NCBI GenBank assembly: GCA_001898095.1
Contig: MKSH01000276.1
Location: 9,655 to 19,770 of the forward strand
Direction of reading: 5' to 3'
Length of the DNA stretch: 10,116 nucleotides
Origin: Solirubrobacterales bacterium 70-9
GTDB taxonomy: Bacteria > Actinomycetota > Thermoleophilia > Solirubrobacterales > 70-9
Shown: in pieces, positions 1 to 5,439 of the stretch
How the letters are laid out: each line of letters opens with the position of its first letter
Position numbering within the stretch: position 1 is the stretch's first letter
The notes under the pieces: generated by a model
Database searches by the model: none
What the model saw: only the letters and a program-made list of their open reading frames with translations
What the model was told of the DNA's origin: nothing
Made by a program: the position numbers and the translations under genes

Positions 1-19
1 GTTCGCCGCGCTGCGCTAG
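1..19 (+). CDS. Possible 3' tail of a plus-strand gene running in from the left
   Basis: In the second forward frame the sequence reads Phe-Ala-Ala-Leu-Arg and then a TAG stop at 17-19. This is too short to identify a product. The reason to suspect a real gene end is the strong plus-strand intrinsic terminator that begins 25 bp further on (45-76) and has no other plus-strand gene in the window to serve. The other two forward frames stay open past the terminator, so they are less likely to carry the gene end. Frame choice is inference; sequence left of the window would settle it. Confidence 0.35.
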
Positions 20-44
20 GTCCACCGGACCAGCCGCATCTCCG

Positions 45-76
45 AGGCCGTCCCGGGAGACCGGGGCGGCCTTTTT
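45..76 (+). terminator. Rho-independent terminator for a gene upstream of the window
   Basis: The arms 45-56 and 61-72 pair over 12 bp with a single T-G wobble (51 with 66), closing a four-base loop (57-60, GAGA). A run of five T follows on the plus strand at 72-76. This is the classic intrinsic terminator shape for transcription moving left to right. On the minus strand no T run follows the stem, so it is not expected to work well for the minus-strand gene that ends at 141. Confidence 0.85.
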
Positions 77-92
77 CGTTCCAGGCAGGTGC

Positions 93-131
93 GTTCGCAG
101 AAATGACCGGATAGCGGCCACAACTGCGAAC
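93..131. repeat. Stem-loop just downstream of the Ig-like protein gene
   Basis: An 8-bp perfect inverted repeat (GTTCGCAG at 93-100, CTGCGAAC at 124-131) encloses a second short helix (TG-CCG at 104-109 with CGG-CA at 115-120, one mismatch). It lies 10 bp beyond the stop codon of the minus-strand gene ending at 141. No T run follows on either strand, so it is not a standard intrinsic terminator. It could protect the 3' end of the mRNA or be the end of a repeat element; the sequence alone does not decide. Confidence 0.5.
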
Positions 132-140
132 TCATCCCGG

Positions 141-2171
141 TCAGCCGGTGACCGCGACGGGGCGTGAGGTCGCCGGGGCGAAGGGCCAGTTGCCGGTCGC
201 CGGGACGAAGGCGCGGAAGAGGAACCGGACTCCGGCGCTGTCGTCGTCGCTGAACGAGTAGGGGAAGCGGAAGCGGCCCGAGGCGTCGCTCTGCACGGTG
301 CGGAACTGGGTCCACGGCACTCCCGGCAGCCGAAACTCCAGTTGGACCGGCAGGCCGGTTGCCGGGATCGGCGCTTCCGGGTGGGCGATCTGGCCGCTGA
401 AGACGACTGGCGGGCCGCCGACCTCGACCCGCGGGGTGGAGATGCGGAGGTGGACCGCGGCGCGCACGCGCAGGCGCAATGAGCGCCCGGCGGCCCGGGT
501 GAGGCTCCCGGTGCCGGGGAACTCGGCGCCGACCTGACGGCTCGGCCCCGGCGCCAGACGGGTGCTGAAGCGCCCGTCCGCGTCGGTCGTGAGGACGGTG
601 CGCCGGGATGCGTTGCGGGTCAGGGCGGCGAAGGCCTCGACCACTTCGACCGTCTGCCCGGCGAGCGGCGCGCCGCCGGCATCGACCAGGCGGCCACCGA
701 CAAGGGCGCCGTGGCAACAGGGGACGGTGCGCGCCGGCGGCCGCTTCGCGAACGAGGAGACGACGGTCCGATGGCAGCGTCGCCCGCCGTCGGCCCGGGT
801 GCAGCGCTGGAAGACGAGGCGGTCGGCGCCGAACCCGAAGGCGAGGCGAGCCTCCCGCTTCACCGGGTTCTGGAGGACGAAGGCGCCGCCGCCCTCGGCC
901 GCGGTCGAGGCCCTCGAGTTGCCTGCCGTGTCGAAGCCGATGGCGCGGAATTCGTAGTTGCCGCGAGCGAAGTCGTCGGAGCTCCAACGGGCGACGAGGC
1001 GGCCGCGTCGGGCTTCGGTCGGTAACGGCTGGAAGTTGGCGGGACTGCCCACTCGGCGGACGGCGATCGAGCCGCGGTCGGGATCGGGACCGGAGAGCGC
1101 GTCGGTGACGGTCGCCGCGATCCTCTCCGGGTCGTCCGGATCGGGCGCGGCGAAGGCGACGACCGGATCGGTTTCGTCGATCCGCACCTGCGCCACCCCC
1201 GGTTGGTCGAAGGGCCTACTGCCGTCGCCGGCGTTGCCGACCGCGTCGCGGGCCCAGAAGACGACTTCGTGGACACCCTCGCCGGCGACCAACGCGCCGG
1301 CGGCCCCGCCGGGAGTGAGTACCGGCGCGGCTTTGTCGACCCCGATCGCCGTCACCGGCCCGCCTGGCCCGGCGGCGGCGGTCCCGGAGAGCGTGTCGGT
1401 GGCGAGGGCGGAGAGGCGCACGGGCCCGTCCGCCCATCCGGACGGGACGCCCTGGAGCTCGACCTGCGGCGGTCTCCCGTCGACACCGACCGCCCGGGTC
1501 GCGGTGATCGACCTCATCCCCGACCAGGAGACGGCGCTCGCGTGGACGTAGGCGACGCCTTCCGCCGGCGCGCGGAGCGTGGTCGAGGTGTCGGTAGGGC
1601 CCCCGGCGAGGTCGAGCTCCGCCGTCTGACAGCGTTCCCCATCGGCGCAAGGAGACCCGTCGGCGGCACCGTCGATCGAGACGGCGTACCCGTGGATCCC
1701 AGAGATCGGCGCGGGACCGGACGGGGCGCCGAGGCGGACGGAGACCAGGTCGCCGGGAGCGACCCAGGGCGGCGCCTCGATCGAGGCCGGGCCGGGCCGG
1801 GCGTTGTCGAAGTAGAGCTGCACCGTCGCCGCGGGCCCGTAGGTAGAGGGACCCCAGTCGTGGGCTTCGAAGGTGTAGACGCCGGGCACCGGCGGCACCG
1901 ACACCTTCGTCGCCGCCCAGGCTTCGCTGTCTTCGCCAAAGGCCACAGCCCGGGGCGGCGGGTCCGGTGCGCGTACCAGCCAGTGGACCATGTAGCCGGC
2001 CGGATTCGGGTCCCAGCGCACCAAGAAAGGGTTGGTCGAGCGCCAGGCCGTACCTCCGTCGACCGTTAGTCCGGTGATGACGTAGCCGTCGGTGGCGTGA
2101 GCGGCGCTCGGCACCGCGGCCAGAAACAGGGCGATCGCGATCCCAGCGGCGCGCAGCCGCCCGCCCCTCAT
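141..2171 (-). CDS. Exported Ig-like / carboxypeptidase-regulatory-like surface protein
   Basis: A 676-residue protein predicted to be exported. It begins with a Sec signal peptide: an Arg-rich start, a hydrophobic stretch at about 9-20, and a likely AxA-type cleavage site after Ala26 (SAAHA before TDG). The mature part looks like a chain of beta-sandwich modules. Two successive middle segments share a 'D-x-x-x-P-x-V' opening and an 'ATDTLSG' or 'VTDALSG' type motif, as in bacterial Ig-like repeats. A carboxypeptidase-regulatory-like segment follows at about 485-572, with 'DADGRF'. The final module at about 575-676 has 'DASGRFRFPY' and an 'FRAFVPA' motif, a style common in secreted proteins of Solirubrobacterales. 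Two Cys pairs lie near the middle. There is no sortase signal or C-terminal membrane anchor, so it may be released or loosely held. The ATG overlaps the TGA of the sigma/anti-sigma gene by 4 bp, with GGGGAG 8 nt upstream, so the two are translationally coupled. A ligand or enzymatic role is not evident. Confidence 0.85.
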   Translation of the reverse strand: MRGGRLRAAGIAIALFLAAVPSAAHATDGYVITGLTVDGGTAWRSTNPFLVRWDPNPAGYMVHWLVRAPDPPPRAVAFGEDSEAWAATKVSVPPVPGVYTFEAHDWGPSTYGPAATVQLYFDNARPGPASIEAPPWVAPGDLVSVRLGAPSGPAPISGIHGYAVSIDGAADGSPCADGERCQTAELDLAGGPTDTSTTLRAPAEGVAYVHASAVSWSGMRSITATRAVGVDGRPPQVELQGVPSGWADGPVRLSALATDTLSGTAAAGPGGPVTAIGVDKAAPVLTPGGAAGALVAGEGVHEVVFWARDAVGNAGDGSRPFDQPGVAQVRIDETDPVVAFAAPDPDDPERIAATVTDALSGPDPDRGSIAVRRVGSPANFQPLPTEARRGRLVARWSSDDFARGNYEFRAIGFDTAGNSRASTAAEGGGAFVLQNPVKREARLAFGFGADRLVFQRCTRADGGRRCHRTVVSSFAKRPPARTVPCCHGALVGGRLVDAGGAPLAGQTVEVVEAFAALTRNASRRTVLTTDADGRFSTRLAPGPSRQVGAEFPGTGSLTRAAGRSLRLRVRAAVHLRISTPRVEVGGPPVVFSGQIAHPEAPIPATGLPVQLEFRLPGVPWTQFRTVQSDASGRFRFPYSFSDDDSAGVRFLFRAFVPATGNWPFAPATSRPVAVTG

Positions 2172-3580
2172 GGCCCGAACTCCCCGGCGGCGGTGCCGCT
2201 GGAGGCCGGGGAGGACGCGCTCGACGACGATCCACTCGCCGACGACGCGGCGCTTGGCGTTTCGACGACCGGCGTGGGCGCCGGTTCGACGTATTCGGTG
2301 GCGCCGCTTTCGCTCGGCGGCGGCGCGGAGGCGACTTCTTCGGCCGGCGGCGCTGCCGCTTCCTGGTGCTTGTGCGTCGGCTTCTCCTGTCCTTCCGGCT
2401 GCGTTCCTTGTTCCTGCGGCGCCGGTTCGGATTCCGCTTCGTCGGGCGAGGCGACTTCGTAGTCGACGACCGGCGGCGCTTCTTCCTCCGCCTCCTCGGC
2501 CAGTTGCTTCGGGTGGCGGGAGACCTTCGCCGCCGGGCGCGAGTGGTGGTCGGGCGAGTCGAGCAGCGGTGCCGGGACGACCCCGGTCGCGACGCAGGCG
2601 GCGGCCCCGCCGACCGTCCCGGTGCAGATCGCCAGCACCTTCGCCAGCGCCGCCATCCCGGCCCCGCGCGACCCGCCCGCCGCGGCGATCCCGCCGAGGG
2701 CCGAGTCCGAGGAGCCCGACCCGCCGCCGATCCGGGTCGCCACCGCGGCGTAGGCGTCGTGGAGTCGGTCGCCGAGCGAGTCGCGCACCCGCGGCAGCAG
2801 GGGGGCGAGCGCCGCCGCGGCCCCGGGCGCCGCCCGGTAGGCCCGCAAGGTCGCCCGGCAGTGCGGGCAGGAGCGCAGGTGCTCGCGCAGGATGGCGACG
2901 TCGGCGGCGCTCGCCTCGTCGTCGGCGAAGGCGGAGAGGAGCGGCGCCAGCTCGACGCAGCGGGCGCCGCCGTCGCGGCGGACGAGGAAGCGGCGGAAGC
3001 GCTCGCGCCCCTCGGCCAGCGCCCGGTTAACTTTCGTCGCCGAGTAGCCGGTGATCTGACTGATCTCGCGATACGAGTAGCCCTCGGCGAGCAGGGTCAG
3101 GGCGCGCAGCTCCTGCGGCTTCAGCGTCGCCAGGGCCTCGCGGCTGCGCTCGACTGTCTCCTGGCGCTCGGCCAGCTCGGCCGGGCCGTCGACGTCGGCG
3201 GGCAGCATCGCCACCCAGTCCTCGTGGTCGGCCTCCCCGGTCGCGGCGGCGGGGCCGGCGAGGATCCGCTCGCGCTCGGCGCGCACCCCGAGCGCCTCGT
3301 GCTTGACCACGGTCTGGGTCCAGCGGACCAGCTCGCGCGGGTCGTCGGTGGGTGCTTTCTGCAGCAGGATCTCGAGCCCGCGCTGGAGCGCTTCGTCGGC
3401 GTCGTCGGTGCAGATCGAGTAGCGCTGGGCGGTGCGCCGCAGGCTCGCCTCGTGGCGGGCGAACGTCTCGACCGCCGCCCGCTTCCGCCCCGCCGCGTCG
3501 AGCGGCCCGCCCGCCGGGGCCTGACCCCGCCCATCATCAAGCGCAGCGCTTTCGCGCCCCGCACCCCTGCTCGGACTCAC
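2168..3580 (-). CDS. One-chain ECF-like sigma factor fused to ZAS anti-sigma motif, membrane helix and acidic/Pro-Ser tail
   Basis: A 470-residue protein. Residues about 35-105 resemble sigma region 2 and about 145-200 are sigma region 4 with a clear helix-turn-helix ('LAEGYSYREISQITGYS'). There is no region 3, as in ECF sigma factors. Residues about 208-250 hold a zinc-binding anti-sigma (ZAS, zf-HC2-like) motif, H234-x3-C238-x2-C241. A hydrophobic segment at about 309-337 should cross the membrane. The remaining ~130 residues are low-complexity, rich in Glu, Pro, Ala and Ser, and probably lie outside the cell. Regulator and antagonist are therefore joined, which suggests a membrane-tethered sigma factor freed by proteolysis or conformational change; that mechanism is inference. 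The GTG at 3580 is chosen because GGGGAG lies 9 nt upstream. An upstream TTG at 3619 would add 13 unremarkable residues. It shares an operon, with a 4-bp ATGA overlap, with the exported Ig-like protein, its likely output or partner. Confidence 0.85.
   Translation of the reverse strand: MSPSRGAGRESAALDDGRGQAPAGGPLDAAGRKRAAVETFARHEASLRRTAQRYSICTDDADEALQRGLEILLQKAPTDDPRELVRWTQTVVKHEALGVRAERERILAGPAAATGEADHEDWVAMLPADVDGPAELAERQETVERSREALATLKPQELRALTLLAEGYSYREISQITGYSATKVNRALAEGRERFRRFLVRRDGGARCVELAPLLSAFADDEASAADVAILREHLRSCPHCRATLRAYRAAPGAAAALAPLLPRVRDSLGDRLHDAYAAVATRIGGGSGSSDSALGGIAAAGGSRGAGMAALAKVLAICTGTVGGAAACVATGVVPAPLLDSPDHHSRPAAKVSRHPKQLAEEAEEEAPPVVDYEVASPDEAESEPAPQEQGTQPEGQEKPTHKHQEAAAPPAEEVASAPPPSESGATEYVEPAPTPVVETPSAASSASGSSSSASSPASSGTAAGEFGP
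2180..2185 (-). promoter_or_regulatory. Ribosome binding site inside the sigma gene for the coupled Ig-like gene
   Basis: On the minus strand GGGGAG lies 8 nt before the ATG at 2171. It falls within the last codons of the upstream sigma/anti-sigma gene, whose stop overlaps this ATG as ATGA. This fixes the start of the Ig-like protein and supports translational coupling. Confidence 0.7.
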
Positions 3581-3589
3581 TGTTCGATT

Positions 3590-3595
3590 CTCCCC
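3590..3595 (-). promoter_or_regulatory. Ribosome binding site that decides the sigma gene start
   Basis: GGGGAG on the minus strand, 9 nt before the GTG at 3580. The same hexamer at nearly the same spacing precedes the second gene of the operon. The farther TTG (3619) and GTG (3616) candidates have only a weak AGGG-type match. Confidence 0.6.
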
Positions 3596-3689
3596 GTCCG
3601 GTTTATTTTGCTGCACCAAACACCCTGCCAGGAGAAGGGTGAAAGTGGGGCGGGTTCTCCCCCGAAGCCGCGCGTTTGCTGGCGAAACT

Positions 3690-3713
3690 CGCGCAATTTC
3701 CGGGAATCGCGCG
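3690..3713. promoter_or_regulatory. 24-bp imperfect palindrome between divergent sigma and UXS genes, operator candidate
   Basis: Centred between 3701 and 3702, 10 of 12 base pairs are symmetric: GC-rich outer arms (CGCGC at 3690-3694 with GCGCG at 3709-3713), an ATT/AAT pair, and a CCGG core. The inner part contains TTCCGGGAA. It sits 50 bp before the UXS start and about 110 bp before the sigma start, a position suited to a repressor or activator of either gene. No matching regulator is known to me, and GC-rich DNA yields short palindromes by chance, so this is a candidate only. Confidence 0.4.
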
Positions 3714-3763
3714 CGGCGGACCTGGCCAGGGTCATTCGCGACAAGCCGCTAGGGTGAGGAGCG

Positions 3764-4711
3764 ATGACGACCTGTGTGGTCACCGGCGGCGCCGGATTCC
3801 TTGGCTCCCACCTCTGCGAGCACCTGCTCGGCAAGGGGAATCGGGTGCTCTGCCTCGACAACCTGGAGACGGGTTCGCTCGAGAACATCGCGCACATCCG
3901 CGATGAGAACTTCGAGTTCCGTCACACCGACATCACCCAGTACGTCGACGTGCCGGAGGCGGTCGATTTCGTCTACCACCTGGCCTCGCCGGCCAGCCCG
4001 ATCGACTACCTGCGGCTGCCGCTGCACACGCTGCGGGTCGGCTCGCAGGGCACGCACAACATGCTCGGCGTCGCCAAGTGGAAGCGCGCCCGCTTCCTGA
4101 TCGCCTCGACCAGCGAGGTCTACGGTGACCCCAAAGTGCACCCGCAGCGCGAGGACTACTGGGGCCACGTCAACCCGATCGGCCCGCGCGGCGTCTACGA
4201 CGAGGCGAAGCGCTACGCCGAGGCGCTGACGATGGCCTATCACCGTCAGCAGGGCGTCGACACCGCGATCGTCCGCATCTTCAACACCTACGGACCCCGC
4301 ATGCGGCCACACGACGGCCGCGCGATCCCGACCTTCCTGCGCCAGGCGCTGCAGGATCGGCCGCTCACCGTCTTCGGCGAGGGCAGCCAGACGCGCAGCT
4401 TCTGTTACGTCGACGATCTGATCCGCGGCATCGTCTCGCTCGCCGAGTCCGACGTCCACACGCCGGTCAACGTCGGCAACCCGGACGAGTTCACCCTGCT
4501 CGAACTGGCGAAGGCCGTGATCGAGGTGACCGATTCGCGCTCCGAGATCGTCTACGAGGCGCTGCCCACCGACGATCCGCAGCAGCGTCGCCCCGACATC
4601 AGTCGCGCCCGCGACCTGCTCGGCTGGGAACCGACGATCAAGCTCGACGAGGGCCTGCGTCGGACGATCGACCAGTCCGGTGTCGAGCGCCTCGTCGGCG
4701 CCGGCGACTGA
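3764..4711 (+). CDS. uxs: UDP-glucuronic acid decarboxylase (UDP-xylose synthase, UXS type)
   Basis: An NAD-dependent short-chain dehydrogenase/reductase of the extended type. It converts UDP-glucuronate to UDP-xylose and CO2 through a 4-keto intermediate, supplying pentose for cell-surface glycans or glycoconjugates. At 315 residues it is full length for a soluble bacterial UXS. The NAD-binding TGGAGFLG is at 7-14, with Asp32-Asn33 after the second strand. 'ASPASP' at 74-79, 'STSEVYGDP' at 115-123 and 'HPQ...[19 protein letters not shown]' (126-150), with catalytic Tyr145 and Lys149, separate UXS from other epimerases. '[10 protein letters not shown]' at 171-180 and 'SQTRSF' at 208-213 fit the UDP-sugar pocket. 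The start is supported by GAGGAG at 3756-3761, although the 2-nt spacing is tight. It stands alone: the sigma gene is divergent and no glycosyltransferase or UDP-glucose dehydrogenase lies in the window. A UDP-glucuronate 4-epimerase is the main alternative, but the motifs favour decarboxylase. Confidence 0.92.
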   Translation: MTTCVVTGGAGFLGSHLCEHLLGKGNRVLCLDNLETGSLENIAHIRDENFEFRHTDITQYVDVPEAVDFVYHLASPASPIDYLRLPLHTLRVGSQGTHNMLGVAKWKRARFLIASTSEVYGDPKVHPQREDYWGHVNPIGPRGVYDEAKRYAEALTMAYHRQQGVDTAIVRIFNTYGPRMRPHDGRAIPTFLRQALQDRPLTVFGEGSQTRSFCYVDDLIRGIVSLAESDVHTPVNVGNPDEFTLLELAKAVIEVTDSRSEIVYEALPTDDPQQRRPDISRARDLLGWEPTIKLDEGLRRTIDQSGVERLVGAGD

Positions 4712-4741
4712 GCGGTCGAGCGGGGTTCGGGGCGCTGCGGG

Positions 4742-4858
4742 GAGCCGCTCTCGGTCCCCCTCCTCTCTCAAACTCGCGGGTGAGGCGCGCCCCGCCCGTC
4801 CGAGATACCGCCGCGACCGCTCGTTGCAAGCCGTTCGGAGGGGGACCGAGAGCGGCTC
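4742..4858. repeat. 22-bp perfect inverted repeat with 73-bp interior
   Basis: The arm 4742-4763 (beginning GAGCCGCTCTCGG and ending CCCCCTCC) is the exact reverse complement of 4837-4858. The interior is 4764-4836, making a 117-bp unit that begins 31 bp after the UXS stop. No flanking target duplication is visible and no T run follows. A perfect 22-bp match across 73 bp is unlikely to be chance. It may be a small non-autonomous element (MITE or REP-like), a long transcript-end hairpin, or a structured RNA. Confidence 0.75.
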
Positions 4859-4899
4859 TACGGGCCGGGGCCGGAGTTCCCGCGGGGCGTGACGAAAGC

Positions 4900-4943
4900 G
4901 TGTCGAGATCCCGCCTCGTAGCCGTGTCCAGCTCCCGCCTCGT
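4900..4943. repeat. Tandem direct repeat, two copies with 24-bp period
   Basis: Positions 4900-4919 and 4924-4943 match at 18 of 20 bases, sharing GTGTC, a 3-bp variable stretch, and CCCGCCTCGT. The second copy overlaps the left arm of the hairpin at 4932-4950. Confidence 0.6.
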
Positions 4944-4950
4944 GCGGGAG
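4932..4950. repeat. Short GC-rich hairpin
   Basis: CTCCCGC (4932-4938) pairs perfectly with GCGGGAG (4944-4950) around a five-base CTCGT loop. It has no T run on either strand. Its left arm comes from the second copy of the 24-bp direct repeat. Confidence 0.45.
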
Positions 4951-4989
4951 ATGCCGAGAACGTCACTTCGATTCCCGGGTCCTTGCGAC

Positions 4990-5035
4990 GTCACGAACAC
5001 GTGACCATGGTTTGCACCCCCTCTGGGGGGCCAAA
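4990..5035. repeat. Two adjacent hairpins
   Basis: GTCACG at 4990-4995 pairs with CGTGAC at 5000-5005 around an AACA loop. Five bases on, TTTG..CCCCC at 5011-5021 pairs with GGGGG..CAAA at 5025-5035 around a TCT loop, with a 2x2 internal loop. Neither is followed by a T run. Confidence 0.4.
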
Positions 5036-5052
5036 TTCATGCAGCGCGTTCC

Positions 5053-5074
5053 GGAGGCCCAAGAACAAGCCTCC
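5053..5074. repeat. Hairpin GGAGGC / GCCTCC
   Basis: Six perfect pairs (5053-5058 with 5069-5074) enclose a 10-base A-rich loop. An alternative outer pairing, TTCCGG at 5049-5054 with CCGGAA at 5081-5086, overlaps it, so the region could switch between two folds. Confidence 0.35.
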
Positions 5075-5127
5075 AGAGACCCGGAAGGTGTGACGTTCCC
5101 GGCATCTCCGTCGCCGAACGGCGTTCC

Positions 5128-5185
5128 TGGATCCACGATCCATGAGGACCCCTCACGGAAGTCCTACTTCGCTGCGGGCTTCCGT
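5128..5185. repeat. Two further stem-loops
   Basis: TGGATC at 5128-5133 pairs with GATCCA at 5137-5142 around three bases. ACGGAAG at 5155-5161 pairs with CTTCCGT at 5179-5185 around a 17-base interior. Both are perfect but short, so each alone is weak evidence. Confidence 0.35.
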
Positions 5186-5236
5186 CACATCTCGCTCCTT
5201 CGTGCCGAACCTGTGCCGGATCTCCACGAACACCTC

Positions 5237-5296
5237 CGTCCCGGGCGTCTCATGACGGTCACAGCCTGCCAGGACCGCGATGGGACGCCCGGGACG
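5237..5296. repeat. Long stem-loop: 13-bp perfect arms extending to 17 bp with one wobble, nested inner stem
   Basis: Arms 5237-5249 and 5284-5296 are perfect reverse complements (CGTCCCGGGCGTC with its complement). They extend inward to 5253 and 5280 with a single T-G wobble. Inside, CGGTC at 5256-5260 pairs with GACCG at 5273-5277. The whole can fold into a 60-nt rod with one internal loop. No T run follows, so it is not an intrinsic terminator. It lies about 92 bp beyond the HtaA-like terminator, so it is not part of that gene's normal transcript. Confidence 0.65.
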
Positions 5297-5387
5297 CAAC
5301 TCGGACGGCCGCCCCGCCCCCGGATCGCAGGGCCGCGGCCCCCGGAGCTCCCCCGGGCGCCAGCCCGCGCCGCCCGCCGTGCCGACG

Positions 5388-5415
5388 AAAAAGGGCGGCC
5401 CGGAGGCCGCCCTTT
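5388..5415 (-). terminator. Rho-independent terminator of the HtaA-like gene
   Basis: Arms 5390-5400 and 5405-5415 pair over 11 bp without mismatch around a CGGA loop. On the minus strand the stem is followed by five T (complement of the A run at 5388-5392). It starts 24 bp after the stop codon of the minus-strand gene. In the plus direction the stem ends in only three T, so it may stop incoming UXS transcripts weakly as well. Confidence 0.9.
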
Positions 5416-5439
5416 CCCGACTCTTCCGTCGCTTTCGGA

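Larger units (their letters stand above)
4712..5439. other. 728-bp gap between convergent genes, no convincing gene, many inverted repeats
   Basis: This gap lies between two gene 3' ends (UXS from the left, HtaA-like from the right), where only terminators are expected. I find no reading frame with family resemblance or the GC3 bias of the neighbours, and no tRNA or common structural RNA. It contains a 22-bp perfect inverted repeat (4742-4858), a 24-bp-period direct repeat (4900-4943), hairpins at 4932-4950, 4990-5005, 5011-5035, 5053-5074, 5128-5142 and 5155-5185, a long stem at 5237-5296, and the HtaA-like gene terminator at 5388-5415. It could hold an unrecognised structured RNA, a decayed element, or intergenic repeats. 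Confidence 0.6.

Noticed and set aside
2366..3757. 463-codon plus-strand open frame antisense to the sigma gene
   Set aside because: The minus-strand frame has clear sigma region 4 and zinc-finger motifs; the plus frame is low-complexity and explained by GC bias.
3749..4966. 405-codon minus-strand open frame antisense to UXS
   Set aside because: UXS motifs are unambiguous on the plus strand; the antisense product is Arg/Asp/Val-rich and has no recognisable domain.
4960..4985. tRNA-like T-loop string (TTCGATTCC)
   Set aside because: The flanking bases cannot form the five-pair T arm and no acceptor or anticodon stem is present.
4638..5000. Small minus-strand open frame with a repeated Leu-Asp-Thr motif
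   Set aside because: The peptide repeat is only the 24-bp DNA repeat read in this frame; it overlaps the 3' end of UXS and has no start signal.
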